Notes under the pieces: generated by a model | What the model saw: only the letters and a program-made list of their open reading frames with translations | Database searches by the model: none | Told to the model about the DNA's origin: nothing | Position numbers and translations under genes: made by a program | Shown: positions 49,640-59,162 of the stretch, piece after piece | Numbering within the stretch: the first letter of the stretch is position 1 | How the letters are laid out: each line of letters opens with the position of its first letter | Source of the DNA: Streptomyces sp. WMMB 322 | GTDB taxonomy: Bacteria > Actinomycetota > Actinomycetes > Streptomycetales > Streptomycetaceae | Length of the DNA stretch: 64,000 nt | Direction of reading: 5' to 3' | Assembly (NCBI RefSeq): GCF_900090145.1 | Contig: NZ_FMHI01000001.1 | Span: forward strand, 744,001 to 808,000

Positions 49640-50230
49640 TCAGCGCTGTTTCGCCCTGTAGGTGCGCATCTTGGCGCGGCTGCCGCACACGGCCATGGAG
49701 CACCAGCGGCCGCGGCCCGCCGGGCTGCGGTCGTAGAAGACCCACAGGCAGTCGTGCGCGGGGCACGCCTTGAGCCGCTGCCATGTGCCGTCCGACTCCG
49801 CCGTGGCGATTCCCGCGGCGACGCGTGCGGTCAGCAGCGGCAGCCCGGTCAGCCCGTCGGCGGGCCGCAGGGCGGCACGTCCGGTGCCGTCCACGGCGAC
49901 GACGAGCGGCGCCCCGGCCAGGAGCCGGCCGAGCGTCGCGGACTCCGCGGAAGACATGTCCGTGCCCGTGTGCGCGAGGCACGCGGCTCGCAGGGCCTCC
50001 CGCAGTTCGCACACCTCGGCGAGCTGCCGCCCGCCGGTCCCGGCGCCGGAGCCTTTCCCACCGAGCCCGCCGAGCCCGCCGAGCCCCTCGATCCCGTGGC
50101 GCCGTGCGAACTCGTCGAGGCCGCCCGGCGCAGCGAGCGAGTCCTCGCCCGTCTCCACGTCAAGTGTGTTCGTCAGCTCCTGCACCAGAACGAGTGCTTC
50201 CGGAGGCGATCGGTCCGTCACCCTTGCCAC
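49640..50230 (-). CDS. CGNR zinc-finger (ABATE-domain) protein, possible regulator
   Basis: 196 aa from GTG 50230. The N-terminal ABATE-type domain includes a (GLG)n-like run (GIEGLGGLGGLGG) from tandem codons. The C-terminal zinc finger has CPAHDCLWVFYDRS and RWCSMAVCGSRAKMRTYR; the family signature CGNR is CGSR here. CGNR proteins are thought to be stress-linked transcription regulators. It is divergent from a VOC-protein gene, with an array of GTTACC repeats between them that is the likely binding site. Confidence 0.88.
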   Translation of the reverse strand: MARVTDRSPPEALVLVQELTNTLDVETGEDSLAAPGGLDEFARRHGIEGLGGLGGLGGKGSGAGTGGRQLAEVCELREALRAACLAHTGTDMSSAESATLGRLLAGAPLVVAVDGTGRAALRPADGLTGLPLLTARVAAGIATAESDGTWQRLKACPAHDCLWVFYDRSPAGRGRWCSMAVCGSRAKMRTYRAKQR

Positions 50231-50296
50231 GTTACCGATGAGGGGCCATTATCTGGTAACCAACTGCGTTACCGGTAAACCACATCAAGGGGTAAC
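50231..50296. promoter_or_regulatory. Array of GTTACC/GGTAAC repeats between divergent genes
   Basis: GTTACC at 50231 and 50268, GGTAAC at 50255 and 50291, and a fifth near-copy (GGTAAA, 50274), all within 66 bases. GGTAAC-N7-GTTACC (50255-50273) and TTACCGGTAA (50269-50278) are dyads. It likely binds a dimeric repressor controlling both genes. Confidence 0.6.
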
Positions 50297-50297
50297 A

Positions 50298-50675
50298 ATG
50301 GCCATCGCCACCATGCAGAGCATCGTGCTGGACTGTCCCGACCCCCGGCGTCTCGCCGAGTTCTACGCGCAGGTGCTTGACTGGAAGGTCGACCCGGAGG
50401 GCACGACGTCGTGGGTGGACGTGACCGGCCCCAACGGGTACCGGCTCTCCTTCCAGGAGTCGCCCGGATTCATCCCGCCCCAGTGGCCCAGCCTCGAACA
50501 CGCCCAGCAGCTGCACCTGGATCTGGACGTGCCGAGGGAACGCCTGGACCAGGCGGAGAAAGAGGTGATCGAACTGGGTGCCCGGCTGATCCAGGGCGAC
50601 GACGGAGGCAAGCGTGGCTTCCGCGTCTATCTGGACCCTGCCGGGCACCCGTTCTGTCTGTGCGCCTGCGACTGA
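50298..50675 (+). CDS. VOC-family (glyoxalase/bleomycin-resistance-like) protein
   Basis: 125 aa from ATG 50298 (MAIATMQSI), with AAGGGG upstream. Two beta-alpha-beta-beta-beta modules: SIVLDCPDPRRLAEFYAQVLDW opens the first, and HLDLDVPRERLDQAEKEVIELGARLI the second. It ends YLDPAGHPFCLCAC, the usual metal-side end. Members are glyoxalases, dioxygenases or drug-binding proteins; the substrate is not evident. It is controlled from the GTTACC array shared with the CGNR gene. Confidence 0.9.
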   Translation: MAIATMQSIVLDCPDPRRLAEFYAQVLDWKVDPEGTTSWVDVTGPNGYRLSFQESPGFIPPQWPSLEHAQQLHLDLDVPRERLDQAEKEVIELGARLIQGDDGGKRGFRVYLDPAGHPFCLCACD

Positions 50676-50718
50676 GACCCGGGCCCGCGAAGGAGGCCCG
50701 GGTCCCGGCGGCGGGGGG

Positions 50719-51942
50719 TCACCGGTCGGAGGTGACGGTGACCTTCTCGTCGTTCTTCAGCTGCTGGACGAGCTGCTGGACCTTCGGCTTGTCCCACTGC
50801 AGCGAACCGCCCGGCGCGGACCCGGCGATGGGCATGTTCATCCGCTTGCCCTCACCGCCGTTGACGTCCTTCATCGCGAAGAACATCGAGCCCAGGTTCC
50901 ACAGGCTCATCTCCTCGTCCACGACGAGGGTGTCCAGACCCGCCCCCAGGGTCGGGTAGAGCCTGAAGGGGTTGAGGACCGTCGACGGGGTCGCGGTCTG
51001 GTTCGCCAGGGCGGCGAGGAACTTCTGCTGGTTCTTCGTGCGGCCCAGGTCGCTGTCCCCGGTGCCCGCGTGACGGTTGCGCACGAAGGAGAGGGCCTGC
51101 TTGCCGTCGAGGGTCTGCTTGCCCTTCCGGAAGTCCGCGCCCGAGTCCTTGTCCTTGATGTCCTGCGGGATGTTCATCTCGACGCCGCCGACCGCGTCCA
51201 CGATCTGCGCGAAGCCGCCGAAGCCGATCTCGGCGTAGTGGTCGATCTTCAGGCCGGTGTTGTGCTCGACCGTACGCACGAGGAGCGGAGCGCCGTCCTG
51301 CGAGTACGCGGCGTTGAGCTTGGTCCGCTGGGTGTTGTTGAACTGCTTGCCGGACTCCGAGCCCTTGAAAGGCGGGATCTCGACATAGGAGTCACGCGGC
51401 AGCGAGATCAGCGTCGGACCGCCGGAGCCGACGTGCAGGATCATCATCGAGTCGGTCCGCTTGCCCGCTGCCGAACCCGTGCGCAGTTCCTTCCTCTGCT
51501 GCGCGGACAGGCCCTCGCGGCTGTCGGACCCCACGATCAGGTAGTTCGTGCCCTCGCCGGCCACCGGCCGGTCCTGGACGATGCTCAGATCGACCTCGCG
51601 GCGGAGCTTGGAGTCCGCCCAGAAGTAGGTGCCGACCGCCCACGTCAGCAGGATGACGACCAGGGATATCACCACGCTCTTGAAGCGCGGTCCGCGCCGC
51701 CGCGGCGGCGCGTCGTCGTACGGGTAGGCGTCGTACCCGTCGTAGCCACCGCGGTTGCCGCCGCCGTAGACCTGCCCGGTGCTGTACCCCGAGTCGTAAC
51801 CGGCTCCCGGGCCGTCATAGCCCGGATGCCCGCCGTAGCCCGCGTCGTAGCCGCCTCTCGACTGCTGCGGCACGCCTCTGTGGGCTCGCGGGGCGCCGTA
51901 CCTGTCGTGTGAGTCGTTCCATCCACCGGGCCAGTCATTCAT
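50719..51942 (-). CDS. LCP (LytR-CpsA-Psr) cell-wall ligase 1
   Basis: 407 aa from ATG 51942 (MNDWPGG). The cytosolic N-terminal 85 residues are Gly/Tyr/Asp-rich with GYDxGY-type repeats, followed by one membrane span (VVISLVVILLTWAVGTYF). The extracellular LCP domain has YLIVGSDSREG, KRTDSMMILHV, LISLPRDSYVEIP and RNRHAGTGDSDLGRTKNQQKFL, the residues that bind the polyprenyl pyrophosphate donor. LCP proteins attach teichoic acids or glycans to peptidoglycan. It has no LytR_C domain, unlike copies 2-4. Confidence 0.93.
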   Translation of the reverse strand: MNDWPGGWNDSHDRYGAPRAHRGVPQQSRGGYDAGYGGHPGYDGPGAGYDSGYSTGQVYGGGNRGGYDGYDAYPYDDAPPRRRGPRFKSVVISLVVILLTWAVGTYFWADSKLRREVDLSIVQDRPVAGEGTNYLIVGSDSREGLSAQQRKELRTGSAAGKRTDSMMILHVGSGGPTLISLPRDSYVEIPPFKGSESGKQFNNTQRTKLNAAYSQDGAPLLVRTVEHNTGLKIDHYAEIGFGGFAQIVDAVGGVEMNIPQDIKDKDSGADFRKGKQTLDGKQALSFVRNRHAGTGDSDLGRTKNQQKFLAALANQTATPSTVLNPFRLYPTLGAGLDTLVVDEEMSLWNLGSMFFAMKDVNGGEGKRMNMPIAGSAPGGSLQWDKPKVQQLVQQLKNDEKVTVTSDR

Positions 51943-52091
51943 GGAGGGCAGTCTGCCTTGACCCGGCCGGAGGAACACAGCCCGGAGGCGAGATCGGACA
52001 GATGCTGTAGCCGTTCTGATGCAAAGCCACTGTTCGTCCGCTATAGGGCCACCGGCTGGTCACAGCGGGTGCACGCTTTAGTGTGGGGTGC

Positions 52092-52646
52092 ATGAACGAC
52101 CAGGCTCCCGCTGCGGAGAGCGGCCCGCAGGGCAAGCCCACCCACGCCTCCCGTACGACGCTTTCGCACATCATGTCGGGCAACGAGACGAACCTCCTCG
52201 GCACGGTGCACGGCGGCGTGATCATGAAACTGGTGGACGACGCGGCGGGAGCCGTCGCGGGACGGCACTCCGGCGGCCCCGCCGTCACGGCCTCCATGGA
52301 CGAGATGGTCTTCCTCGAGCCGGTGCGCGTAGGCGACCTCGTCCACGTCAAGGCGCAGGTGAACTGGACGGGACGCTCCTCCATGGAGATCGGCGTCCGG
52401 GTCCTCGCCGAACGCTGGAACGAGGCCGTCCCGGCCACCCACGTCGGCTCGGCGTACCTGGTCTTCGCCGCCGTCGACGAGAACGGCAGGCCCCGCCCCG
52501 TCCCTCCGGTGCTGCCGGAGACGGAGCAGGACAAGCGGCGCCATCAGGAGGCGCAGATCCGCCGCACACACCGGCTCGCCAGCCGCCGGGCCATCAGGGA
52601 CCTGCGCGCACGGAAGCAGTGCGAGCGCGAGCAGCCCCGGGCCTGA
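52092..52646 (+). CDS. Hotdog-fold acyl-CoA thioesterase
   Basis: 184 aa from ATG 52092 (MNDQAPAAE). A single hotdog domain of the cytosolic acyl-CoA hydrolase (YciA-like) group: NETNLLGTVHGGVIMKLVDDAAG carries the catalytic Asn/Asp-type segment, followed by ASMDEMVFLEPVRVGDLV. The C-terminal 45 residues are charged and helical. It likely trims acyl-CoA. It is divergent from the LCP 1 gene. Confidence 0.9.
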   Translation: MNDQAPAAESGPQGKPTHASRTTLSHIMSGNETNLLGTVHGGVIMKLVDDAAGAVAGRHSGGPAVTASMDEMVFLEPVRVGDLVHVKAQVNWTGRSSMEIGVRVLAERWNEAVPATHVGSAYLVFAAVDENGRPRPVPPVLPETEQDKRRHQEAQIRRTHRLASRRAIRDLRARKQCEREQPRA

Positions 52647-52724
52647 CGCGGGCCACGGCCTCCGCACCCGGTCCGGGGGTCGGTCCGGGCCGGTACGGGG
52701 CGGGCGAGTCCGAGGCGTGCGCCG

Positions 52725-54221
52725 TCAGGCGCAGGAGGCGCGCTCCCCTCCGGTGAGGGCGCCGTCGTTCCGCGCGCCCGTGCTGGGCGCCGGCCCCTGT
52801 GACGAGTGCGGGCTGAGGTGCACCTTCCGCACGCTGTGGTGCTTCTTGCCCACGGTGACCCGCATGACGGGCCCGCGGCCGGCCTCCTCCACCAGTTCGG
52901 CGCCCGGCAGGGCCTTTGCGAGCGTTCGGGCCGAACGGTCCCAGCGCGGGTCGTACGTGATGCTCGTACGCGAGACGTTCCGGCGTTCCGCGGAGGCCGG
53001 ATCGCCCGTCGTGTCGAAGCCGGTCGCGCGCAGCTCCTTGTCGACGCTGCGCGCCAGGCCCTCGTGCCGAGTGCCGTTCTCGACGTGCACCTGGATGCCG
53101 GCCGGGGGGATGCTGACGGCCGTTCCCGGTGCCGCGTCCCCGGAGCCCGCCTTGCCACCACGGGAGCCGCCCGCGCGTTCGGTGTCCTTGGGCTTCTGAG
53201 GCGTCAGCGGCTTGTCGTCCCGCAGTGCGGCGAAGAGCTTGCGGGCCTTCGGCTCGTCCCACTTCACGGTGGAGCCCAGCTTCGGGACCTTGTAGTCGGC
53301 GTTCTCCACAGGGACGGAGACGAACTCCGAGGAGCTGGAATCGAACCGCCGCAGTGCCCGCCCGAGTTCGAGCATCTGCTCGGTGCCGAGCCCGCTGTCC
53401 GCGCGGACGGAGTCGAGGACCGTGGACGCGACCTTTCTCAGCTTCACGGGGTTCATCAGGACGCCGCTGTCCGTGGCCTTCTCGATGACGGCGGCGAGGA
53501 AGTGCTGCTGGCGTTCCATCCTGCCCAGGTCCGAGCCGTCGCCCAGGTGCCGCGCCCGTACGTACTGCAGGGCGCGGCCGCCGTCGAGTTCGGTGGTGCC
53601 GGCGGGCAGGTCGAGGCCGGAGTAGCTGTCGTGCAGCGGCTTCTCCGTGCACACGGGCACGCCGCCCAGCACGTCGACCGTGCGCATGAAGCTGGTGAAG
53701 TCGACCTCCATGTAGTGGTCGATGTGGATGTCGGTCATGGCCTCGACGGTGTTGACGGTCAGGTGCGCGCCGCCGTGCGCATAGGCCGAGTTGAGCTTTG
53801 CGGGCGTTGCCGCGTGCCGCTTGCCGGTGCCCGCGTCGGTGTGCGCGGGCAGCTTCGTGTACGAGTCGCGGGGGAGGCTGACGACGCTGGCCCTGTCGTG
53901 GTCGGCCGAGATGTGGACGAGCATCAGGGTGTCGGTGCAGTCGCACGCGGAGCCGCCCAGCCGGTACTTCTGCCGCTGTTCGTCGGAGAGCTTGTCGCGC
54001 CGGTCGGTGCCCACGACGAGGAAGTTGACGCCACCGGTGTCGCGTGGCCGGTCGGTGAGGCCCTGGAAGGGATCGACCCGGTTCACGTCCGCGTTCAGCT
54101 CGCTCGCCATGAGATGACCCACGCCGCTCGCCCCCAGCACGAGCACGGAGAGAGCAGTTGTCAGGCGTACCCCCCAGCGGGACTTACGGCCGTTTTTGTG
54201 TGCTTCCGCGCGCATCGACAT
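52725..54221 (-). CDS. LCP cell-wall ligase 2 with LytR_C domain
   Basis: 498 aa from ATG 54221 (MSMRAEA); 54215 is possible. A short basic N-terminus, one span (TTALSVLVLGASGVGHLMA), then the LCP domain (FLVVGTDRRDKL, DCTDTLMLVHI, SLPRDSYTKLP, RARHLGDGSDLGRMERQQHFL). A Lys/Gly/Ser linker and a LytR_C domain (about 370-470; IQVHVENGTRHEGLA) follow. The Arg that precedes the conserved Asp in LCP 1 (RTD) is Thr here (CTD). Confidence 0.92.
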   Translation of the reverse strand: MSMRAEAHKNGRKSRWGVRLTTALSVLVLGASGVGHLMASELNADVNRVDPFQGLTDRPRDTGGVNFLVVGTDRRDKLSDEQRQKYRLGGSACDCTDTLMLVHISADHDRASVVSLPRDSYTKLPAHTDAGTGKRHAATPAKLNSAYAHGGAHLTVNTVEAMTDIHIDHYMEVDFTSFMRTVDVLGGVPVCTEKPLHDSYSGLDLPAGTTELDGGRALQYVRARHLGDGSDLGRMERQQHFLAAVIEKATDSGVLMNPVKLRKVASTVLDSVRADSGLGTEQMLELGRALRRFDSSSSEFVSVPVENADYKVPKLGSTVKWDEPKARKLFAALRDDKPLTPQKPKDTERAGGSRGGKAGSGDAAPGTAVSIPPAGIQVHVENGTRHEGLARSVDKELRATGFDTTGDPASAERRNVSRTSITYDPRWDRSARTLAKALPGAELVEEAGRGPVMRVTVGKKHHSVRKVHLSPHSSQGPAPSTGARNDGALTGGERASCA

Positions 54222-54328
54222 ACTGTAGGGCGATACGACCGGCGGCACTTCAGCACACGCCGTCGCACGAGCCGCGGGGCACCCGGCTGGCGTGCGGGGG
54301 TGCGCCAGGAGCGCGGTAACGTGAACGC

Positions 54329-55375
54329 GTGACTGATTGGACTTCCACGGGAGCGGAGCTGCCCGCGGTCTCGGTGATCATGCCGGTCCTCAACGAGGAA
54401 CGGCACCTGCGCAGCTCCGTCAAGCACATCCTCCAGCAGGAGTACGACGGCGAGCTGGAGGTCGTCATCGCGCTCGGGCCCTCCGAGGACCGCACGGACG
54501 AGATCGCGGCGGAGCTCGTCGCCGAGGACTCCCGCGTCCACACCGTTCCCAACCCGAGCGGCCGCACGCCCGCGGCGCTGAACGCCGCCATCAAGGCGTC
54601 CCGGCATCCGGTGGTGGTGCGCGTGGACGGACACGGGATGCTCTCGCCCGGATACATCGCCACGGCCGTGCGGCTGATGTCGGAGACCGGCGCAGCCAAC
54701 GTCGGCGGGATCATGCACGCCGAGGGGGAGACCGACTGGGAACGCGCCGTCGCCGCCGCGATGACCTCGAAGATCGGCGTGGGCAACGCCGCCTTCCACA
54801 CGGGCGGGCAGGCCGGCGAGGCCGAGACCGTCTACCTCGGGGTGTTCCGGCGTGAGGTCCTGGAGCAACAGGGCGGCTACAACGAGGAGTTCATACGGGC
54901 CCAGGACTGGGAGCTGAACTTCCGGATCCGCGGGTCGGGCGGTCTCGTCTGGTTCTCCCCGGAGCTGAAGGTCGAGTACCGTCCGCGGCCGAGTGTCCGC
55001 GCCCTGGCCAAGCAGTACCGGAACTACGGGCGTTGGCGCCATGTCGTCGCCCGCTACCACCCCGGCTCGATCAATCTGCGCTATCTCGCGCCGCCCGCGG
55101 CCGTGTGCGCGATCGCCGTGGGCACCGGGGCCGGCCTGGCGGGGCTGCCGCTGGGCTTCGTCGTCCCGGGCGGCTACCTGGCGGCGGTCGTCCTCGGGTC
55201 GCTGCCCGCGGGCAAGGGGCTGCCGCTGAAGAGCCGTGCGTGGATCCCCGTCGCGCTGACCACCATGCACATGTCCTGGGGCTGGGGCTTTCTGACGAGC
55301 CCGCGGAAGCTCGCGCGCAAGGTGATCGCCTCCCGCAGGGAGCCCGTGCCGGCGACTACTGACGCCACAACCTGA
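54329..55375 (+). CDS. Family 2 glycosyltransferase
   Basis: 348 aa from GTG 54329. The GT-A fold starts AVSVIMPVLNEERHLRSS; the metal-binding acidic residues lie in VVVRVDGHGML, and the acceptor-side motif in IRAQDWELNFRIR (EDxEL-like, with QDWE). Two hydrophobic segments near 245-295 suggest membrane attachment. It is similar to succinoglycan-type transferases and probably builds a surface or wall glycan. It sits between LCP genes and ends at a very strong terminator. Confidence 0.92.
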   Translation: MTDWTSTGAELPAVSVIMPVLNEERHLRSSVKHILQQEYDGELEVVIALGPSEDRTDEIAAELVAEDSRVHTVPNPSGRTPAALNAAIKASRHPVVVRVDGHGMLSPGYIATAVRLMSETGAANVGGIMHAEGETDWERAVAAAMTSKIGVGNAAFHTGGQAGEAETVYLGVFRREVLEQQGGYNEEFIRAQDWELNFRIRGSGGLVWFSPELKVEYRPRPSVRALAKQYRNYGRWRHVVARYHPGSINLRYLAPPAAVCAIAVGTGAGLAGLPLGFVVPGGYLAAVVLGSLPAGKGLPLKSRAWIPVALTTMHMSWGWGFLTSPRKLARKVIASRREPVPATTDATT

Positions 55376-55451
55376 CGGCAGGACGACTGACGCCACGGCG
55401 CACTGACGGCAGGACGGCGTGTGAGACAGGACGGCATGTAAGACAACATGG

Positions 55452-55495
55452 CATGTGAGAGGGGCAGCCGCTTCGGCGGCTGCCCCTCTCACATG
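55452..55495. terminator. 20-bp perfect hairpin with TTCG loop, bidirectional terminator
   Basis: CATGTGAGAGGGGCAGCCGC (55452-55471) pairs along its whole length with 55476-55495 around a TTCG tetraloop, between the convergent glycosyltransferase and LCP 3 genes. Confidence 0.9.
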
Positions 55496-55566
55496 TTCCC
55501 GTCGTGCGGCTCGTGCGGCGGCGGGTGCTCACGGCGCGGGCGCAGGGCCACGCACCGGCCGCCGGG

Positions 55567-57240
55567 TCACCACACGTTCGCCGGGTTGACCTCCATGCAT
55601 GCCTTGTCGTCGTCACCGCGCAGGGCGTCGGCGCTGTCGGGCGCCTTGTTCTCCTGCTTCTTCCCGGGGGCGCCGGCGTCCTTCGGGTAGGCGGTGCCCT
55701 CGCGCCAGTCGCTGCCGATCACCAGCGTCACGCCCTCCACCCCGCTGGAGTGCTTGACCGAGCTCTCCGGCAGTCCGATGGCCTTCGCGACGGCGAGAGC
55801 GTTGCCCCGCTCGCCCTCGCGCGGGTAGCTGATCGTGGTGTCGGCCTGGGACTTGGGCGTCTGATCGGCCGTGGCCTGGGCGAAGCCCTTACGCCCGAGC
55901 TCTTCGGAGATGACTCCCGCCCGCCCGCTGACCGGCGGCTGGAGGGCGCTTCCGGTGCCGTTCATCACCCGTACGGGGATCTCCGACTCGGGCTCCGTGG
56001 CCTCGCTCGGCTGCGGCTTCTTGGCGTCGGCCTTCTTCTTGTCCTTGCCGTCCAGAGCGATGTCGTTGCGGATGAGCGCGAAGGTGTTGTCGGCGTCGTC
56101 CTTCTTCGGCACGACGTAGCCGCCAGGTGCGTACTGCCAGGGCATCGTCGCCATCGTGATGCGCTTGGTGGGCACACGCTTGAGGTCGTTGCCCAGGTCG
56201 TAGAGCTTCTTCACGCTGCCGAGGCCCTCGTCGACCGTGAGTGCCTCGGTGGCCGCCTCGGCCAGGTCGCGCATCTTGCCGGGGTCGGACAGCTTCGTGC
56301 CCGCCTTGAGCTGGCGGACCATCGAGTTCATGTACATGTGCTGGGCGCGGGCCCTGCCTATGTCGCTGCCGTCACCGAAGCCGTGGCGGGTACGCAGCCA
56401 GTGCAGCGCCTGCTCGCCCTTCACGACCGACTTGCCCTTCTTCAGCCGGAGCTTGGACTGCGGGTCGTAGACGTTGTTGTCCACGCAGACGGGGACGCCG
56501 CCCACGGCGTCCGCCATGGACACCACACCGGCGAAGTCGATCATCATGAAGTGGTCGATCGGGATGCCGGTCAGCTCCTCCCAGGTGGCGACGGTGCAGC
56601 CCGGACCACCGTGCTGGAGGCTGGTGTTGATCTTGTCGGTCGTCTTCGGATAGACCTTCTGGCTCTCGGGGTCCGTGCACTTCGGGATCGTCGCCTTGGT
56701 GTCACGGGGGATGGAGACGACCGAGATGTTGCTGCGGTCGGCGGAGACGTGCAGCAGCATCTGGACGTCGGCCAGCGGCGGACGCTCACGGTCACCGCGT
56801 GCGCCGCCGAGTTCGACGTTCTTCTTGGAACTCCTGGAGTCGGACCCCAGGAGCAGGATGTTCATGGGGGTCTGGCCGGCGGCGTTCGGGTCGCTCTTGT
56901 CCAGCTTGCTGTCGCCGAGGTTGAGAACGTCCTTGCCGAGGTTGCCGTTCAGATGCTCCAGGTAGAAGTAGCCTGCACCCGCGGTGGCGAGTATGAGCAG
57001 CGACAGGCAGACGGTGAACCACTTCAGGACACGTCTCTTCTTGCGGGGACGAGGGCTCTGTCCGCCCTCGTCCCCGTTGCCGTAGTCGTCCGGAGTCATA
57101 CCGCCGCCGCCTGTCTGTGTGTACCGCTGTCGCTGTCGCGGCACGCGGCCTGCCTCGTACTGCGAATCCCACTGGCGGTCACGCACAGGCGGACCGCCCT
57201 GCATCCCCCGGTCACCTCTCGCGCCGTGCTGCTGCCGCAC
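55567..57240 (-). CDS. LCP cell-wall ligase 3 with LytR_C domain
   Basis: 557 aa from GTG 57240, behind GGGAGG. A basic Gln/Arg-rich cytosolic tail of about 70 residues, one span (WFTVCLSLLILATAGAGYFYL), the LCP domain (ILLLGSDSRSS, PLADVQMLLHV, VSIPRDTKATIP, RTRHGFGDGSDIGRARAQHMY), a Lys-rich linker and a LytR_C domain (VRVMNGTGSALQPPVSGRAG). The position equivalent to the Arg of RTD is Leu (LAD). It is the second gene after LCP 4 (78-base gap) on the same strand. Confidence 0.93.
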   Translation of the reverse strand: MRQQHGARGDRGMQGGPPVRDRQWDSQYEAGRVPRQRQRYTQTGGGGMTPDDYGNGDEGGQSPRPRKKRRVLKWFTVCLSLLILATAGAGYFYLEHLNGNLGKDVLNLGDSKLDKSDPNAAGQTPMNILLLGSDSRSSKKNVELGGARGDRERPPLADVQMLLHVSADRSNISVVSIPRDTKATIPKCTDPESQKVYPKTTDKINTSLQHGGPGCTVATWEELTGIPIDHFMMIDFAGVVSMADAVGGVPVCVDNNVYDPQSKLRLKKGKSVVKGEQALHWLRTRHGFGDGSDIGRARAQHMYMNSMVRQLKAGTKLSDPGKMRDLAEAATEALTVDEGLGSVKKLYDLGNDLKRVPTKRITMATMPWQYAPGGYVVPKKDDADNTFALIRNDIALDGKDKKKADAKKPQPSEATEPESEIPVRVMNGTGSALQPPVSGRAGVISEELGRKGFAQATADQTPKSQADTTISYPREGERGNALAVAKAIGLPESSVKHSSGVEGVTLVIGSDWREGTAYPKDAGAPGKKQENKAPDSADALRGDDDKACMEVNPANVW

Positions 57241-57318
57241 GGGACCTCCCGGTTTCCGTACCCGCGCGGTGGGTTCGCCCCCGCGGGCACTTGGCCGGGC
57301 ACCTGCAGGGGAGGCACG

Positions 57319-58998
57319 TCACTTCGCGCAGACCTTCTTGTCGTTCGCCTTGACGTTCTGGACGCCGTCCGGCGCCTTGTCAGGCGCCGAGACCGGCTCC
57401 CCCGCCGCGGTGAAGTCCTTGGCCAGCGTGAGCTGCATGGATTCGCCGACGCTGGAGCTCTGCTTCAGAGCCGACTTCGGCAGACCCATCATCTCGGCGA
57501 GGGTGGCTGCCTGTCCGGCCTGGCTCGAGGAGAACTCCAGCCGGGTCTTGGACAGTTGGGACGAGGCGTTGCCGGCGTTGGTCGAGAGACCCACGCCCTT
57601 CTGGTTCTGCAGCCAGTCCACGGTCTCCTGGGCCGCGCCCACCGGACCTCCGCCGTTGCGCACCTCCACGCGCACCTCGGAGGCCGGTACCTTCTTCGCC
57701 TTGGACGGATCCTTCCCTCCGGAGCCCTTCTTCGTCTTGGTGAGCGACTTGTCCGCCTTCACCATCTTGAAGAGAGGACGTGCCTTCGCTTCGTCGAGTA
57801 CGACGGTTGCCGGGTCGTCGGGGTTGTCCACGACGGGGACGGTGGCGAAGGTGATGTTCTTGACGTTCACCCGCTGAAGGTCCTTGGCCAGGTCGGTCAG
57901 CTTCCCGACTGTGCCGATGCCGGTGTCGACGGTCAGCGCCTTCGTCATGGCGTTGGCGAGGCTGAACAGCTTCGACGGGTTGGTCAGGGTGTCCCCGGAC
58001 TTCATCTTGCGGATCATCGAGCTGAGGAACTGCTGCTGCAGCTTGATCCGGTCCAGGTCGCTTCCGAAACCGACCGACTTCCGGGTGCGTACGAAGGCCA
58101 GGGCCTGCTCGCCCTTGACCGTGTGCCTGCCGGCCGTGAGGTTCAGATGGGACTTCGGGTCGTTGATGGGCTTCGCGGTGCACACCTCGACACCGCCCAC
58201 CGCGGTGGAGAGCTCCTTGACGGCGTTGAAGTCGGCCATCATGAAGTGGTTGATCTTCAGGCCGGTCATCTTCTCGACCGTGCGCCACGTGCAGCCCGGA
58301 TCCCGTCCGGACTGGCCGAGGCTGGTGTTGAACCGGACCTGCTGCTGGCCCGGAATGGTGTTCGTCGAGCCGTCCGGCTGCTTGGTGGGGCAGTCGGGAA
58401 TGTCCGTGATCATGTCGCGCGGGATGGACAGCGCGGTGGCGTTGGTGCGGTCCTTCGAGACGTGGAAGAGGAACGTCGTGTCCGCGTGGCCGACGCTCGC
58501 GTTGTCGCCGTAACCGCCGTTCCCCTTGCCCTTACGGGAGTCGGTGCCGAGGACGAGTATGTTCACCGGCCCGTCGGTGACCGCGGCGTTGCTCTTGCCG
58601 ACGTCGACCTTGCTGATGTTGCCGTTGAAGTGGTCGTACAGGAAATAGCCCGCGGTGCCACCGGCGACCAGTATGAATCCAAGGGTCCCGGCGCTCCAGC
58701 GCAGGACCTTCTGTTTCCTGGAGAGACCCGGCTTGCGCTTGCGGCGGCCGTGCCCGAGGGACGGTGGCGGCTGGCCGCGGTCTCCGCGGCGGCGCTGCGA
58801 GGGGAGCCGGGGCTCGGCCTCCTCGGCGGCGGAGGCTCTCCTCGGGCGCGACGCGTCGGCACGGCTGCCGACCGACGAACTCCGGGAGTCGCCGCCGACT
58901 GAATTCAGGCGCAGCTTGTAGCTGCCGGTGCTCGGGTCGAACACCCACTGATCCGCGGGATCCACTTCACCCGCGGGGCCACGGCCTTGCGCGTTCAC
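57319..58998 (-). CDS. LCP cell-wall ligase 4 with LytR_C domain
   Basis: 559 aa. The start is GTG 58998, giving (M)NAQGRGPAGEVDPADQW, the characteristic cytosolic start of this actinomycete LCP subgroup, with GGAGG 12 bases upstream. A basic tail of about 110 residues, one span (AGTLGFILVAGGTAGYFLY), the LCP domain (ILVLGTDSRKG, HADTTFLFHV, LSIPRDMITDIP, RTRKSVGFGSDLDRIKLQQQF) and LytR_C (VRVEVRNGGGPVGAA) follow. It lies 164 bases downstream of the LCP 5 stop and probably shares a transcript with LCP 3. Confidence 0.93.
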   Translation of the reverse strand: MNAQGRGPAGEVDPADQWVFDPSTGSYKLRLNSVGGDSRSSSVGSRADASRPRRASAAEEAEPRLPSQRRRGDRGQPPPSLGHGRRKRKPGLSRKQKVLRWSAGTLGFILVAGGTAGYFLYDHFNGNISKVDVGKSNAAVTDGPVNILVLGTDSRKGKGNGGYGDNASVGHADTTFLFHVSKDRTNATALSIPRDMITDIPDCPTKQPDGSTNTIPGQQQVRFNTSLGQSGRDPGCTWRTVEKMTGLKINHFMMADFNAVKELSTAVGGVEVCTAKPINDPKSHLNLTAGRHTVKGEQALAFVRTRKSVGFGSDLDRIKLQQQFLSSMIRKMKSGDTLTNPSKLFSLANAMTKALTVDTGIGTVGKLTDLAKDLQRVNVKNITFATVPVVDNPDDPATVVLDEAKARPLFKMVKADKSLTKTKKGSGGKDPSKAKKVPASEVRVEVRNGGGPVGAAQETVDWLQNQKGVGLSTNAGNASSQLSKTRLEFSSSQAGQAATLAEMMGLPKSALKQSSSVGESMQLTLAKDFTAAGEPVSAPDKAPDGVQNVKANDKKVCAK

Positions 58999-59162
58999 GA
59001 TTGCGTAAGTCCTCCATTTGCCGCCTGGTGCCGCCCGGTGGGGGCGGACCGGAGCGGCCACACTATCCGGCAGTTTCGGCGCCGAGCGACGGCGGTGACA
59101 AATTCAACGAGCTTAGAAGTGGTCAATTCGCCCCATTCCCAGCGCGGTGGGCCGTGGAGATG

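Noticed and set aside
55504..58902. A 1132-codon open frame on the plus strand
   Set aside because: It is antisense to two well-supported LCP genes. Its composition is that of a GC-rich shadow frame with no domain.
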